Positions 18,553 through 26,719 of a stretch of DNA of 64,000 nucleotides are shown in pieces. The notes under the pieces are model-generated. The model was not told where the DNA came from and ran no database searches. It worked only from the letters and a program-made list of their open reading frames with translations. A program made the translations under genes and the position numbers. This DNA comes from Solitalea agri (GTDB lineage Bacteria > Bacteroidota > Bacteroidia > Sphingobacteriales > Sphingobacteriaceae), in assembly GCF_023914155.1 (NCBI RefSeq), contig NZ_JAMWYS010000035.1, positions 1 to 64,000 on the forward strand, given 5' to 3'. The first letter of the stretch is position 1; every line of letters starts with the position of its first letter.

Positions 18553-20682
18553 TTAGTTTTCCTGCAGCTTTTCCTCTTTACGTCTTTTACGACGCTCTTC
18601 GCGCTCTTGTTTCCTAATTTCTGCTTTACTTTTTTCTGGCACTATCGGTTCTTGCGTTACCGATTGACCAGGTTCATTTTTTATAGTGGAATTTTCCGGA
18701 ATAACAGGTTCCGGATTATCTTCAATTATTTGTTGAGGGGTAAATTCATCGTTGCCAAATGTTGTATCAACGGAGGTTGTATCAGTGATTACATACTTGC
18801 TTGCCGGTCCTCTTAACACAACATTATACATCGATAGGCGGTCCTCTTCTGTAATCATTCCCCGTTTTAACATTAACCCACTGATCAAATTAAAATAATA
18901 GCCGCTAATACGTTGTTTCAATGCTCCGTTAGGGTAAAACTGATACCTGTAACGTTTGGGACTTGGAATGATACTGGCCAAAAACATCGATTCACCTAAA
19001 TTTAATTCCGATGGATGTTTGGCAAAATAAAACCTTGATGCCTCTCCAATGCCGTAAACATTCGGCGCCCATTCAATGATGTTCAAATAAACTTCAAACA
19101 TTCGCTCTTTGCTGGTTAAACGGTTGTTTTCTATCAGCCAAACGATCAACATCTCTTCAAACTTGCGGGCCATCGTTTTTTGACGACTTAAATAAACGTT
19201 TTTAACCAATTGCATTGAAATGGTGCTACCACCTCTCTTAAAGCTTTTTGCTTTATAATTTGTCGCAATTGACTTACGAATCGCCTCCTCAAAGAACCCC
19301 TTATGCGTAAAGAAAGCATAATCTTCGGCGGTCAATATAGCATTTTTTAGATAATTGCAAATCTGATTATATGGAGTAAAATTTGGATTAGTAGGACCAA
19401 CGGTAATGTTACGCATCGGTTTGCCATACTCATAGGGGGTATAAACAAATGGACCATTGATTTTCTGAAGGTTTACCAGTCCGAATTTTAATATCTTAAA
19501 ATCCCTTTTGTCCAGTCGCGAATCAAAGCGACAAGCATCCGGATTTTTATCTTCCAGATAGAAATCGAGCCCATATTTTAATTTGCCGGCAACCTGAATT
19601 CCCTCTAATGATTCAAACATACCTTGAGGGAAAGCGTCAAAAAAGTCCTGAGCCTCAATCCAGTCAGTGCCAACTTTAAGTTCATAAACTTTAGAGGGCT
19701 TTAGCGTGTATTTTATGAAAGGATGAACTTCTAACTTACGCAAATGAACGGTCGAAGCACTGTCGAGTTGGAGGAAGTTTTTGCCAACAATAACCGTTGC
19801 ATCTATTGATCCATTATCAACAATAACATCCTTTGAGGCAATCTTTGGATGATTAACCAACAAGTTTCTAACCCCCCAGGCGCCTTTTATTTTTAGCTCA
19901 TCACCGTGGTAGCTGGTGCCATCCATGCGTGTTGAAATTGTATCAAAACTAACCTTCAGGCCGTATTTGCGCTCCAAGAACGGGAACTCTACTTTCTTTC
20001 CTTCGGCATAAAACTTGACATTAAGTTCTTTATCACCACCATCAACCATACCCGAACAATGCCAGGTAGCTTCCCCTTTGTTTAAAATAAAGGTGGAACG
20101 AAGCTCTTGGTCATCAATTAAGATTTCTTTTGCCAACAGGCTGGTGGTCCTCAAGCTATCTGTTTCGGTATAAGAAGTTTCGAAATTTTTCAGTTCAAGA
20201 TTATCCGGAATTTTATAGAGGGCTTTATTGATGAGCTTGTTAGCTAGTTTTGCCAGATCGAGCTCGGCTTTTTCGGTAGTATCTCGCTTACGGTCTTTAA
20301 GCAGAAAATCGAAATTTTTAACACCATGACGGTTAACAAAAGTAAGTTTGCCATCCAGCAATTGCATTTCTGCAATTTTCAAATCGCCAAAAATCAATGG
20401 TAAAATCTTAACCTGCACCTCAAAACTTCGGATGTTCAAAAGAGTATCTTTCTGTAAGGGAACCACGGTTATTTTATCAAAACGAACCGTGCTTAAACCC
20501 GTAAACCGCGCTTTTTCAATTTTAATATCGAGTTGGTTTTGATTACGCTGAGAGCTTATGATTTTAGCAAGTGTACTATTAAGAATCTGTTCTCTTTTAG
20601 AGAATAATACACCACCGGCAATGCCAACTATTACCAAAATAATGGTGAAGATCCACCAGTACTTTTTCAGAAATCGTTTCAA
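18553..20682 (-). CDS. AsmA-like membrane protein fused to a GT51 peptidoglycan glycosyltransferase
   Basis: It would polymerise lipid II into glycan strands at the outer face of the inner membrane. A single N-terminal membrane anchor (about residues 9-27) is followed by about 400 residues of AsmA-like beta-rich sequence, then a GT51 domain (about 435-620). That domain has the catalytic Glu453 in TAEDYAFFTHKG, RGGSTISMQ (483-491) and EVYLNIIEW. There is no transpeptidase domain, so it is monofunctional. The tail after about 680 is highly basic. It begins 3 bases after the recombinase-like gene ends, suggesting translational coupling. Confidence 0.88.
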   Translation of the reverse strand: MKRFLKKYWWIFTIILVIVGIAGGVLFSKREQILNSTLAKIISSQRNQNQLDIKIEKARFTGLSTVRFDKITVVPLQKDTLLNIRSFEVQVKILPLIFGDLKIAEMQLLDGKLTFVNRHGVKNFDFLLKDRKRDTTEKAELDLAKLANKLINKALYKIPDNLELKNFETSYTETDSLRTTSLLAKEILIDDQELRSTFILNKGEATWHCSGMVDGGDKELNVKFYAEGKKVEFPFLERKYGLKVSFDTISTRMDGTSYHGDELKIKGAWGVRNLLVNHPKIASKDVIVDNGSIDATVIVGKNFLQLDSASTVHLRKLEVHPFIKYTLKPSKVYELKVGTDWIEAQDFFDAFPQGMFESLEGIQVAGKLKYGLDFYLEDKNPDACRFDSRLDKRDFKILKFGLVNLQKINGPFVYTPYEYGKPMRNITVGPTNPNFTPYNQICNYLKNAILTAEDYAFFTHKGFFEEAIRKSIATNYKAKSFKRGGSTISMQLVKNVYLSRQKTMARKFEEMLIVWLIENNRLTSKERMFEVYLNIIEWAPNVYGIGEASRFYFAKHPSELNLGESMFLASIIPSPKRYRYQFYPNGALKQRISGYYFNLISGLMLKRGMITEEDRLSMYNVVLRGPASKYVITDTTSVDTTFGNDEFTPQQIIEDNPEPVIPENSTIKNEPGQSVTQEPIVPEKSKAEIRKQEREERRKRRKEEKLQEN

Positions 20683-20685
20683 AAT

Positions 20686-21909
20686 CTAAAAGAATTTTTT
20701 ATTCCAACAATCAACCATCTCGTAGTCGTTCATCGGGCTGCTAAAATAGCTGTACTCTAACAATGCATTAATTGTTTTTTGGCCTAGTACCTGAATAAGC
20801 AATTCGGGACGCATACCAGCCCGCAAAGATAGTGCAGCATACGTATATCTGGCGGTGTCGGTTGTAATTAATTCGTATTTAGGTTTCTGCTTTTCAATGA
20901 TCTTATCGCCTTTATGGATACTCACTTTAATGGGTGTATCAATATTAGCCATTTTGCCTAATGTTTTAAGATGCTTGTTGGCGTATACATTTTGTACCAA
21001 AGGGAAACAATATCCTTTTTCGGGCATATATTTCTTCAGAATAAACCGGGCGTAGTTATTCATCGGAATACGGGTTTTTATATAAGTATACTGATTGATG
21101 ATTAGCAATTTTCCTTCTGCAACATCGTCGACTTTAAGTTTAATAATGTCAGAATACTTTAAACCGGTTACACAGCCAAACATGAAAATATCTCGAATAA
21201 TAGCCAGCTCTTTATTTAAACTTAGGTTTAGGGTATATAATCGTTCTACTTCAGCATCAGTTAAAGAAAGTTTAGGCGTTTCAATGGTCTTTGTGCCAAA
21301 TGATTCAAACTCCGCAGTATGCATCAGTTTTTTATCAGATGCGGTGTGCAAAAAAGCCTTGAGCGCCTTTATCTTTTTACTAACAGTATTATTGGTATTG
21401 TTCAGCGTTTTTTCTAAAAAATTGGTAAACTGAACATAAAATTCGGAGTTAAGGTTATGAAAACTGATCAGGTAATCATCCGCATCTTCAAATAGTTTAA
21501 GATCCTTTATCAAGGTTTCATAAACAAAGACAGTGCTTTCTTTTTTGGTTTTCTTCGATTCTTCAATGAAAAGAGCCAACTCGGCAAAAAACTCACTCCC
21601 GCATTTAAACAGATCCTTGTAAAAGGCATCCTTAATTTCCTGCACATCGGCCTCTTTCCGTTCCTTTAAAATTTGCTGTGTTGCATTTAAAAGCTGAATC
21701 CGCTGTTTGGCCAGCGTGTTATTCCATCGGTCGGTATTGCCATTAAGTTCAATCACCTCCTGCTTTTTTGCATCCCAATTTTCTTCATGAACTTTTAAGC
21801 CGGTAAAATGCTTAAAACGCTTTCCTCGGTGTTGAAAAATCATGTAAATGGGTAAAAGCCCATTACTGTCCTTCATGTCCGGCCTTATACAAAGATTGAC
21901 GGTTGCCAT
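20686..21909 (-). CDS. Tyrosine recombinase-like protein with degenerate active site
   Basis: A 407-residue integrase-type protein with an N-terminal arm/SAM-like region (about 1-200) and a C-terminal catalytic fold (about 215-390). The active residues are eroded: the first Arg is Lys251 (TGLKYSD), the His of HxxR is Asp351 (DTARYTY, Arg354 kept), and the H/W position is Gln377 (LGQKTI). Tyr386 and a beta-hairpin Lys278 remain. Strand exchange is therefore doubtful. No flanking attachment repeats or other mobile genes are visible. It is directly followed by the GT51 gene, so it may be a domesticated DNA-binding protein. Confidence 0.85.
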   Translation of the reverse strand: MATVNLCIRPDMKDSNGLLPIYMIFQHRGKRFKHFTGLKVHEENWDAKKQEVIELNGNTDRWNNTLAKQRIQLLNATQQILKERKEADVQEIKDAFYKDLFKCGSEFFAELALFIEESKKTKKESTVFVYETLIKDLKLFEDADDYLISFHNLNSEFYVQFTNFLEKTLNNTNNTVSKKIKALKAFLHTASDKKLMHTAEFESFGTKTIETPKLSLTDAEVERLYTLNLSLNKELAIIRDIFMFGCVTGLKYSDIIKLKVDDVAEGKLLIINQYTYIKTRIPMNNYARFILKKYMPEKGYCFPLVQNVYANKHLKTLGKMANIDTPIKVSIHKGDKIIEKQKPKYELITTDTARYTYAALSLRAGMRPELLIQVLGQKTINALLEYSYFSSPMNDYEMVDCWNKKFF

Positions 21910-21974
21910 TATTTTTCTTTATATTAATAGTGCTATATAACTAAACAAAAACCTAATTATCCTGTTTTTTTAAT

Positions 21975-21982
21975 TAATTTTG
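21975..21982 (+). promoter_or_regulatory. Candidate -7 box of the mrp gene
   Basis: TAATTTTG fits TAnnTTTG and lies 29 bases before the ATG at 22012, giving a short leader. No convincing -33 element was found. Confidence 0.35.
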
Positions 21983-22011
21983 ATCAATAATTCTTAACAT
22001 ATTAACACTAA

Positions 22012-23088
22012 ATGATAACTACGGAACAAGTTTTAGCAGCGTTGAGTAACGTTGAAGAGCCTGATCTTAAAAAAGATATAGTAACTCTGAAAATGGTTGA
22101 AGATGTGAAAGTGGATGGAAAAAAAATCAGCTTCTCCGTAATTCTTACTACTCCGGCTTGTCCATTAAAAGACCTGATCAGAAATGCATGTGTAAACGCA
22201 GTAAAGCATTTCGTAGATAAGGAGGCTGAAGTGGAGATAAATATGACTTCGAGAGTGACTTCAAAAAGCACGAATGCCTTTAGTAATATAAAAAATATCA
22301 TTGCCGTAGCCTCGGGTAAAGGAGGAGTGGGTAAATCAACAGTGGCGGTGAACCTGGCTATTTCATTAGCTAAAAAAGGAGCAAAAGTTGGGTTGATCGA
22401 TGGTGATATTTATGGTCCATCCATTCCGATTATGTTTCAATTGGAAGGAGCAAAACCATACATGGTCCAGGTAAACGGGCAGAGTAAGATACAACCAATT
22501 GAGAAATATGGTATTAAATTGCTTTCGATAGGATTTTTTACGGACCCTAACCAAGCAATTCCATGGAGAGGACCAATGGTTTCTTCAGCCATTAAACAAT
22601 TATTTAACGATGCCGATTGGGGTGAATTAGATTATTTATTGGTAGATACTCCTCCGGGAACAGGCGATGTTCATATTACCTTGGCACAAGGATTTCCGCT
22701 GGCGGGTGTGGTAATTGTTACTACTCCACAAAATGTTGCATTGGCTGATGCCAAGAAAGGAGCGGGGATGTTTAGAATGGAAGGTGTAAAAGTACCTATT
22801 TTAGGGGTAGTAGAGAACATGTCATATTTTACTCCTGTCGAACTTCCAGAAAATAAATATTATATATTCGGAAAAGGTGGAGGAAATACACTAGCAACAC
22901 AATTCGAAGTACCGCTTTTGGGCGAAATTCCATTGGTGATGGCAGTTAGTGAGGGTGGTGATAGTGGCGAACCAATATCTTTACAAAATGAGAATGTAGT
23001 TAGTTTGGCATTTGCCGATATCGCTGAAAAAGTAGCGCAGCAAGTGGCTATACAAAACGCGTTGGCTAACAAAGAGTTAGTTGTTTAA
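22012..23088 (+). CDS. Mrp/ApbC-family P-loop Fe-S carrier ATPase
   Basis: A cytoplasmic scaffold or carrier for Fe-S cluster delivery. An N-terminal MIP18/DUF59 domain (about residues 5-75, with TTPACPLKDLI) is joined to a ParA/MinD-type ATPase with the deviant Walker A SGKGGVGKST (101-110) and DTPPGTGDVH. The 358 residues are typical. The CxxC usually found near the C-terminus after ENMSYF is absent; the equivalent stretch reads ENMSYFTPVELPENKYY. The next gene, 44 bases on, encodes a NifU-type protein with an intact CxxC. Confidence 0.93.
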   Translation: MITTEQVLAALSNVEEPDLKKDIVTLKMVEDVKVDGKKISFSVILTTPACPLKDLIRNACVNAVKHFVDKEAEVEINMTSRVTSKSTNAFSNIKNIIAVASGKGGVGKSTVAVNLAISLAKKGAKVGLIDGDIYGPSIPIMFQLEGAKPYMVQVNGQSKIQPIEKYGIKLLSIGFFTDPNQAIPWRGPMVSSAIKQLFNDADWGELDYLLVDTPPGTGDVHITLAQGFPLAGVVIVTTPQNVALADAKKGAGMFRMEGVKVPILGVVENMSYFTPVELPENKYYIFGKGGGNTLATQFEVPLLGEIPLVMAVSEGGDSGEPISLQNENVVSLAFADIAEKVAQQVAIQNALANKELVV

Positions 23089-23097
23089 TAATTTTCC

Positions 23098-23105
23098 TAT
23101 CTTTG
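23098..23105 (+). promoter_or_regulatory. Candidate -7 box for the NifU-like gene
   Basis: TATCTTTG is a close match to the Bacteroidetes -7 consensus, 28 bases before the ATG at 23133. It would allow NifU transcription independent of mrp. Confidence 0.5.
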
Positions 23106-23132
23106 TAAACAGACTGAAAAATAGATTTTAGC

Positions 23133-23423
23133 ATGAGTAACGCAGAATTACTGTCAAAAGTTGAAAGCGCATTAAACCAGATTCGTCCTTATTTGGAGGC
23201 TGATGGGGGCAATGTTGAAGTGTTAGAGGTTACCGACGAGAGTGTACTTAGGTTAAAGCTACTTGGCTCTTGTGGTTCTTGCCCTATGAGCATTATGACT
23301 TTAAAAGCAGGAATTGAGCAAGCAGTAAAACGTGAAGTTCCAGAGATTGCTGCTGTTGAGGCTGTAAACTTAACCGACATTGATGACCCTAACGCGGTAA
23401 TGCCTGAGCGCTTACAGAGTTAA
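23133..23423 (+). CDS. NifU C-terminal-domain Fe-S protein
   Basis: A 96-residue protein made of the NifU C-terminal (Nfu) domain, which holds a transient 4Fe-4S cluster for delivery to apo-proteins. The cluster cysteines are Cys47 and Cys50 in GSCGSCPMS, and the EADGGNVEV segment near residue 22 is the family signature. It lies directly after mrp, so the two probably cooperate in Fe-S maturation. Confidence 0.93.
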   Translation: MSNAELLSKVESALNQIRPYLEADGGNVEVLEVTDESVLRLKLLGSCGSCPMSIMTLKAGIEQAVKREVPEIAAVEAVNLTDIDDPNAVMPERLQS

Positions 23424-23441
23424 TTAGACTTTATCATACTT

Positions 23442-23473
23442 AAAAGCCTCTTGCAGTTGTGTAAGAGGCTTTT
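23442..23473 (+). terminator. Terminator after the NifU-like gene
   Basis: AAAAGCCTCTT (23442-23452) and AAGAGGCTTTT (23463-23473) form a perfect 11-bp stem with a 10-nt loop. Confidence 0.85.
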
Positions 23474-23528
23474 GTGTTTATTGTTGATTTTTCTCCCCAG
23501 TTTAAATGGTTAAATTGATGATATTCAG

Positions 23529-23536
23529 TAGATTTG
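23529..23536 (+). promoter_or_regulatory. Candidate -7 box
   Basis: TAGATTTG fits TAnnTTTG, 22 bases before the ATG at 23558. The terminator upstream means this gene needs its own promoter. Confidence 0.4.
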
Positions 23537-23557
23537 AATTGAATCAACGCTTTCACC

Positions 23558-24121
23558 ATGAAAAAACAATACCTACTCGCGCTCTTTTCCTTAATTGCTA
23601 ACCTTAGTTTTGCGCAAACAGAGTTAAGCAAAGGGGCTGCTGTTTTATTCGGTAAGATTAAATCAGTGCTTACTGTGGCAGAAAAAAATCAGGTGTATGA
23701 GCTTTGTAAGCTGACTTTAAGTAATGATGGTAAAGGATTTCTGATTGACACCTATCCGGTTGATGTGTCGGTTTATCCAACTGATTTAAATAAAGATAAT
23801 AAAGAAGATGTATTTGTTATTTTTAGTAGTACTTCACTTTTTGGCAATACCGGACAAAGCTTCAACTTGTTTTTAAAATCATCATTGGCGGGTTATAAAG
23901 CCGATCCTAATATGTCTGGTGGAATACCAGTCCTGCTTCCTTCCTATAATCAGGGGTATCCCGATATTGTAATTGGTGGTCCTGGTTTTAAGTTTCCACT
24001 GTATCGTTGGAATGGTAAGCAGTATGATTTATTAAAAACCATCTCCGACGATGAATTGCAAAAGCTGAAAACCACTGATGTAGAATCGGCAAGTAAAACC
24101 TATCAGCAGGGCCTTCCATAG
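23558..24121 (+). CDS. Secreted hypothetical protein
   Basis: A 187-residue exported protein with a signal peptide ending near ANLSFAQ. The segment PTDLNKDNKEDVFVIF resembles an FG-GAP/VCBS-type calcium-binding loop, and YPDIVIGGPGFKFPLYRWNGKQYDLL is the usual close of such periplasmic domains. No enzymatic motif is visible. It converges on lepB, with 9 bases between the stops and no room for a terminator. Confidence 0.75.
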   Translation: MKKQYLLALFSLIANLSFAQTELSKGAAVLFGKIKSVLTVAEKNQVYELCKLTLSNDGKGFLIDTYPVDVSVYPTDLNKDNKEDVFVIFSSTSLFGNTGQSFNLFLKSSLAGYKADPNMSGGIPVLLPSYNQGYPDIVIGGPGFKFPLYRWNGKQYDLLKTISDDELQKLKTTDVESASKTYQQGLP

Positions 24122-24130
24122 CATTGCGAA

Positions 24131-25272
24131 TTATTCCACGTTCTTAAAAATACGATCCCACCGTACCCCATCAAGAAGACTTCCCCGGTCATTACTCGAC
24201 CAATAAATAAAAAGCGGTTTGCCAACTATATGATTTTCGGGTACAAATCCCCAGCTTCTTGAGTCGAGTGAATTATGACGGTTATCTCCCATCATAAAAT
24301 AGTAGTTCATCCTAAATGTGTAAGAATCTGCCTTTTTACCATTTATATAGATATTTCCATTTTCGACTTTCAACTGATTTTCTTCATAATCTGAAATAAT
24401 GTTTTTATAAACCGGTAGGTTTGCTAAGGTAAGTTTTACAGTTGTTCCTATCGAAGGGATAGTTAAAGGGCCATAATTGTCAATATTCCACTTGGTGTTT
24501 AAAGGTTGAAAAATATCATCTTCTCTTTTGTTTTCCGGTTGAAGTTGTTCTGTAATTGATTTTACTATCGGATTTTGTTTAAGCTGTTTGACCTGTGCTT
24601 TTGATAGAAACATGTAATACTGATTTTCGGCCACTATCAGCATATCATTATTAGCATTAGGGTCGGAACTAAACTCTCGAACCCCCAGTTCCTTTAAGAA
24701 ATCATTGTTAAACATAGATCCATCAGTAGTAACTAAATAGCTCGACTGATCGTGCTCATGGAAGGGAGCTTGCTTGCCATTGATATAAAGTGTTCCCTGT
24801 TTTACCTCCAAAACATCATTCGGTATTGCTACACATCGTTTTACGTAATGTTCCTTCATGTCCACAGGACGAATATTACCTTTCGAATCTTTATCTACAG
24901 GCCAGTTAAATACTACAATTTCGCCACGATCTAAAGTTTCGGTGCCGGGTAAACGGTAATACCCAAGCTTAATCAATTCGCTGTAGGCATTATTGTTGGT
25001 AAATGGAAGAGTGTTATGCACCAAAGGCATTGCAATGGGAGTCATTGGGAGCCGCGGGCCAAAATTTAGTTTACTCACATACAAATGATCTCCAATCATG
25101 ATATTTTTCTCCATGGAACCCGTAGGAACTGCAAAAAGTTGCATGAAAAAGGTGTGGACAATTCCTGCCATGACCAATGCAAATACAAAGGCGCCTAGCC
25201 ATTCTTTCAGAATTGATTTTTTGGTTTCACTGCTTTGTTGCGCTTGGTAAATAACCTTGCAAAAAGTTTCAT
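24131..25272 (-). CDS. Signal peptidase I, apparent N-terminal frameshift
   Basis: It cleaves signal peptides from exported proteins at the outer face of the inner membrane. The catalytic Ser lies in VPTGSME and the Lys in VKRCVAIPND; MGDNRHNSLDSRSWG is also present. The readable frame has no ATG before the membrane segment. A normal start exists at ATG 25272 (MKLFARLFTKRNKAVKPK), but that frame hits a stop at 25207-25209. Adding one A to the A6 run (T6 at 25217-25222) joins it cleanly to KSILKEWLGAF. This is either a sequencing error, a real mutation, or slippage. The fallback start is near 25177. Confidence 0.85.
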
Positions 25273-25369
25273 AGACCTTGTGTTTTCATAAATAACTTTA
25301 TTTCATTGAGTTTATTGTACATACAAATTGATGTGAGCAGGCCAACATCGTATTTTAGCTTCAGATGAT

Positions 25370-25377
25370 TACCTTTG
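25370..25377 (+). promoter_or_regulatory. Candidate -7 box giving a near-leaderless transcript
   Basis: TACCTTTG matches TAnnTTTG only 6 bases before the ATG at 25384. If it is used, transcription would begin at or next to the start codon. Confidence 0.45.
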
Positions 25378-25383
25378 AATACC

Positions 25384-26658
25384 ATGAGAGAAATCTTAGA
25401 TACTAAGCGTAAAGCTCTTAAAATAAATTTGAATGAGGCCATTTATGGCACATTTGCTGAAATTGGTGCTGGCCAGGAGGTGGCCCGCAACTTTTTTACT
25501 GCCGGTGCCGCATCAGGAACCGTGGCTAAAAGTATGTCGGCCTATGATATGGCTTTTAGTGACGCTATTTATGGTGCAGAAGATTCTGGGAGATATGTTT
25601 CACAATCGCGATTAGAAAAAATGCTTGATCATGAATATGATCTATTGCAGGAACGTTTAACAACCGAAAAATACCGTAAGCGTACTTTCTTTGCATTTGC
25701 CAATACTGTTACCACTCTTAATTATGCAAAAACCAACGAGGCTCATGGCTGGATAGGGCTTCGTTTTCAATTAGCGCCCAAAGGAGAAGCTAATGAAATA
25801 TTGTTCCATATAAGGCTGCTTGACAGCGACGCCAGCTTACAGCAACGTGTTTTGGGTATGATTGGAGTTAATCTGGTGTATGCTGCCTATTATTACAGTA
25901 ACGATCCCAAGGCAATGATTGAATCATTGGCAGATAACTTATCTGTTGGTTCAGTTGAAATAGACATGATAAGTGTTAAGGGCCCCGACTTTAAGCATTT
26001 CAATAACATTTTGCTGAATATGTTCCTGATCGCAAAAGGGTATTCGGCAGCAGCTATTTTTAGTCAAGATGGAGAAGTTTATCAGGCTAAGGATCTGCTT
26101 TATAAAAAAGATGTGATTCTTTACAGAAGACGCTACAATCAGAAAGCCCCTATTGATAAAGAAAAGCTTACCTCGGCAATCGAATACATCAAGAAAAACG
26201 AAAATATTAAGGACGAGAACCTAGTGGTACTAACGGAAATCACATTAAATGATACCATTAATGATGTGGAAGGAACTGTTAATCTCGATGAATTTGTAAA
26301 ACGTGCTGAAGAATTAATAGCTCGTAAAAGAACGGTAATCATTTCCAATTTTAGCCGTCATAATTTGCTAGCCCAATATATAGCACGTTGCAAAGCCCGT
26401 AAGGTTACCATGCTGTTAAATATCGCGAACCTGGTAAACATCTTTGATGCATCCAATTTTGGGGAAGGTTATAGTGGTCAGCTGTTGAGTTATATCGGTA
26501 ATTTATTCCGAAAGAATATTCAGGTTTATGCGTTTCCGCATTATTTAGAAAAAGAGCAGAAAATGATCACAACGGTAAATATGCCGACTTCACCCGAAGC
26601 CAAACCGTTGTTCGATTTTCTTATAGCCAACAGGTATATTATTGATGTGGTTGTTTAA
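25384..26658 (+). CDS. Conserved-looking cytoplasmic protein of unknown function
   Basis: A 424-residue protein without signal peptide or membrane segments, opening MREILDTKRKALKINL. I choose ATG 25384; a TTG nine bases upstream is in frame but overlaps the promoter box. Notable segments are GTFAEIGAGQEVARNFF near the N-terminus, SRHNLLAQYIARCKARKV near residue 325 and FGEGYSGQLLSYIGNLF near 360. Length and composition suggest a globular alpha/beta enzyme, but I recognise no family or catalytic motif and do not propose a reaction. It stands alone between lepB and galK and ends at a strong bidirectional terminator. Confidence 0.8.
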   Translation: MREILDTKRKALKINLNEAIYGTFAEIGAGQEVARNFFTAGAASGTVAKSMSAYDMAFSDAIYGAEDSGRYVSQSRLEKMLDHEYDLLQERLTTEKYRKRTFFAFANTVTTLNYAKTNEAHGWIGLRFQLAPKGEANEILFHIRLLDSDASLQQRVLGMIGVNLVYAAYYYSNDPKAMIESLADNLSVGSVEIDMISVKGPDFKHFNNILLNMFLIAKGYSAAAIFSQDGEVYQAKDLLYKKDVILYRRRYNQKAPIDKEKLTSAIEYIKKNENIKDENLVVLTEITLNDTINDVEGTVNLDEFVKRAEELIARKRTVIISNFSRHNLLAQYIARCKARKVTMLLNIANLVNIFDASNFGEGYSGQLLSYIGNLFRKNIQVYAFPHYLEKEQKMITTVNMPTSPEAKPLFDFLIANRYIIDVVV

Positions 26659-26669
26659 ATTATAAACGA

Positions 26670-26701
26670 AAGAAGCCTGAAAATTTACTTTCAGGCTTCT
26701 T
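26670..26701. terminator. Bidirectional terminator
   Basis: AAGAAGCCTGAAA (26670-26682) and TTTCAGGCTTCTT (26689-26701) form a perfect 13-bp stem with a 6-nt loop, between convergent genes. Confidence 0.9.
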
Positions 26702-26719
26702 ATTAGCTGTGCTTTTGTA

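Noticed and set aside
20686-21909. Integrated mobile element or prophage
   Set aside because: No attachment repeats, tRNA, excisionase, relaxase or phage genes flank the recombinase, and its catalytic residues are degenerate.
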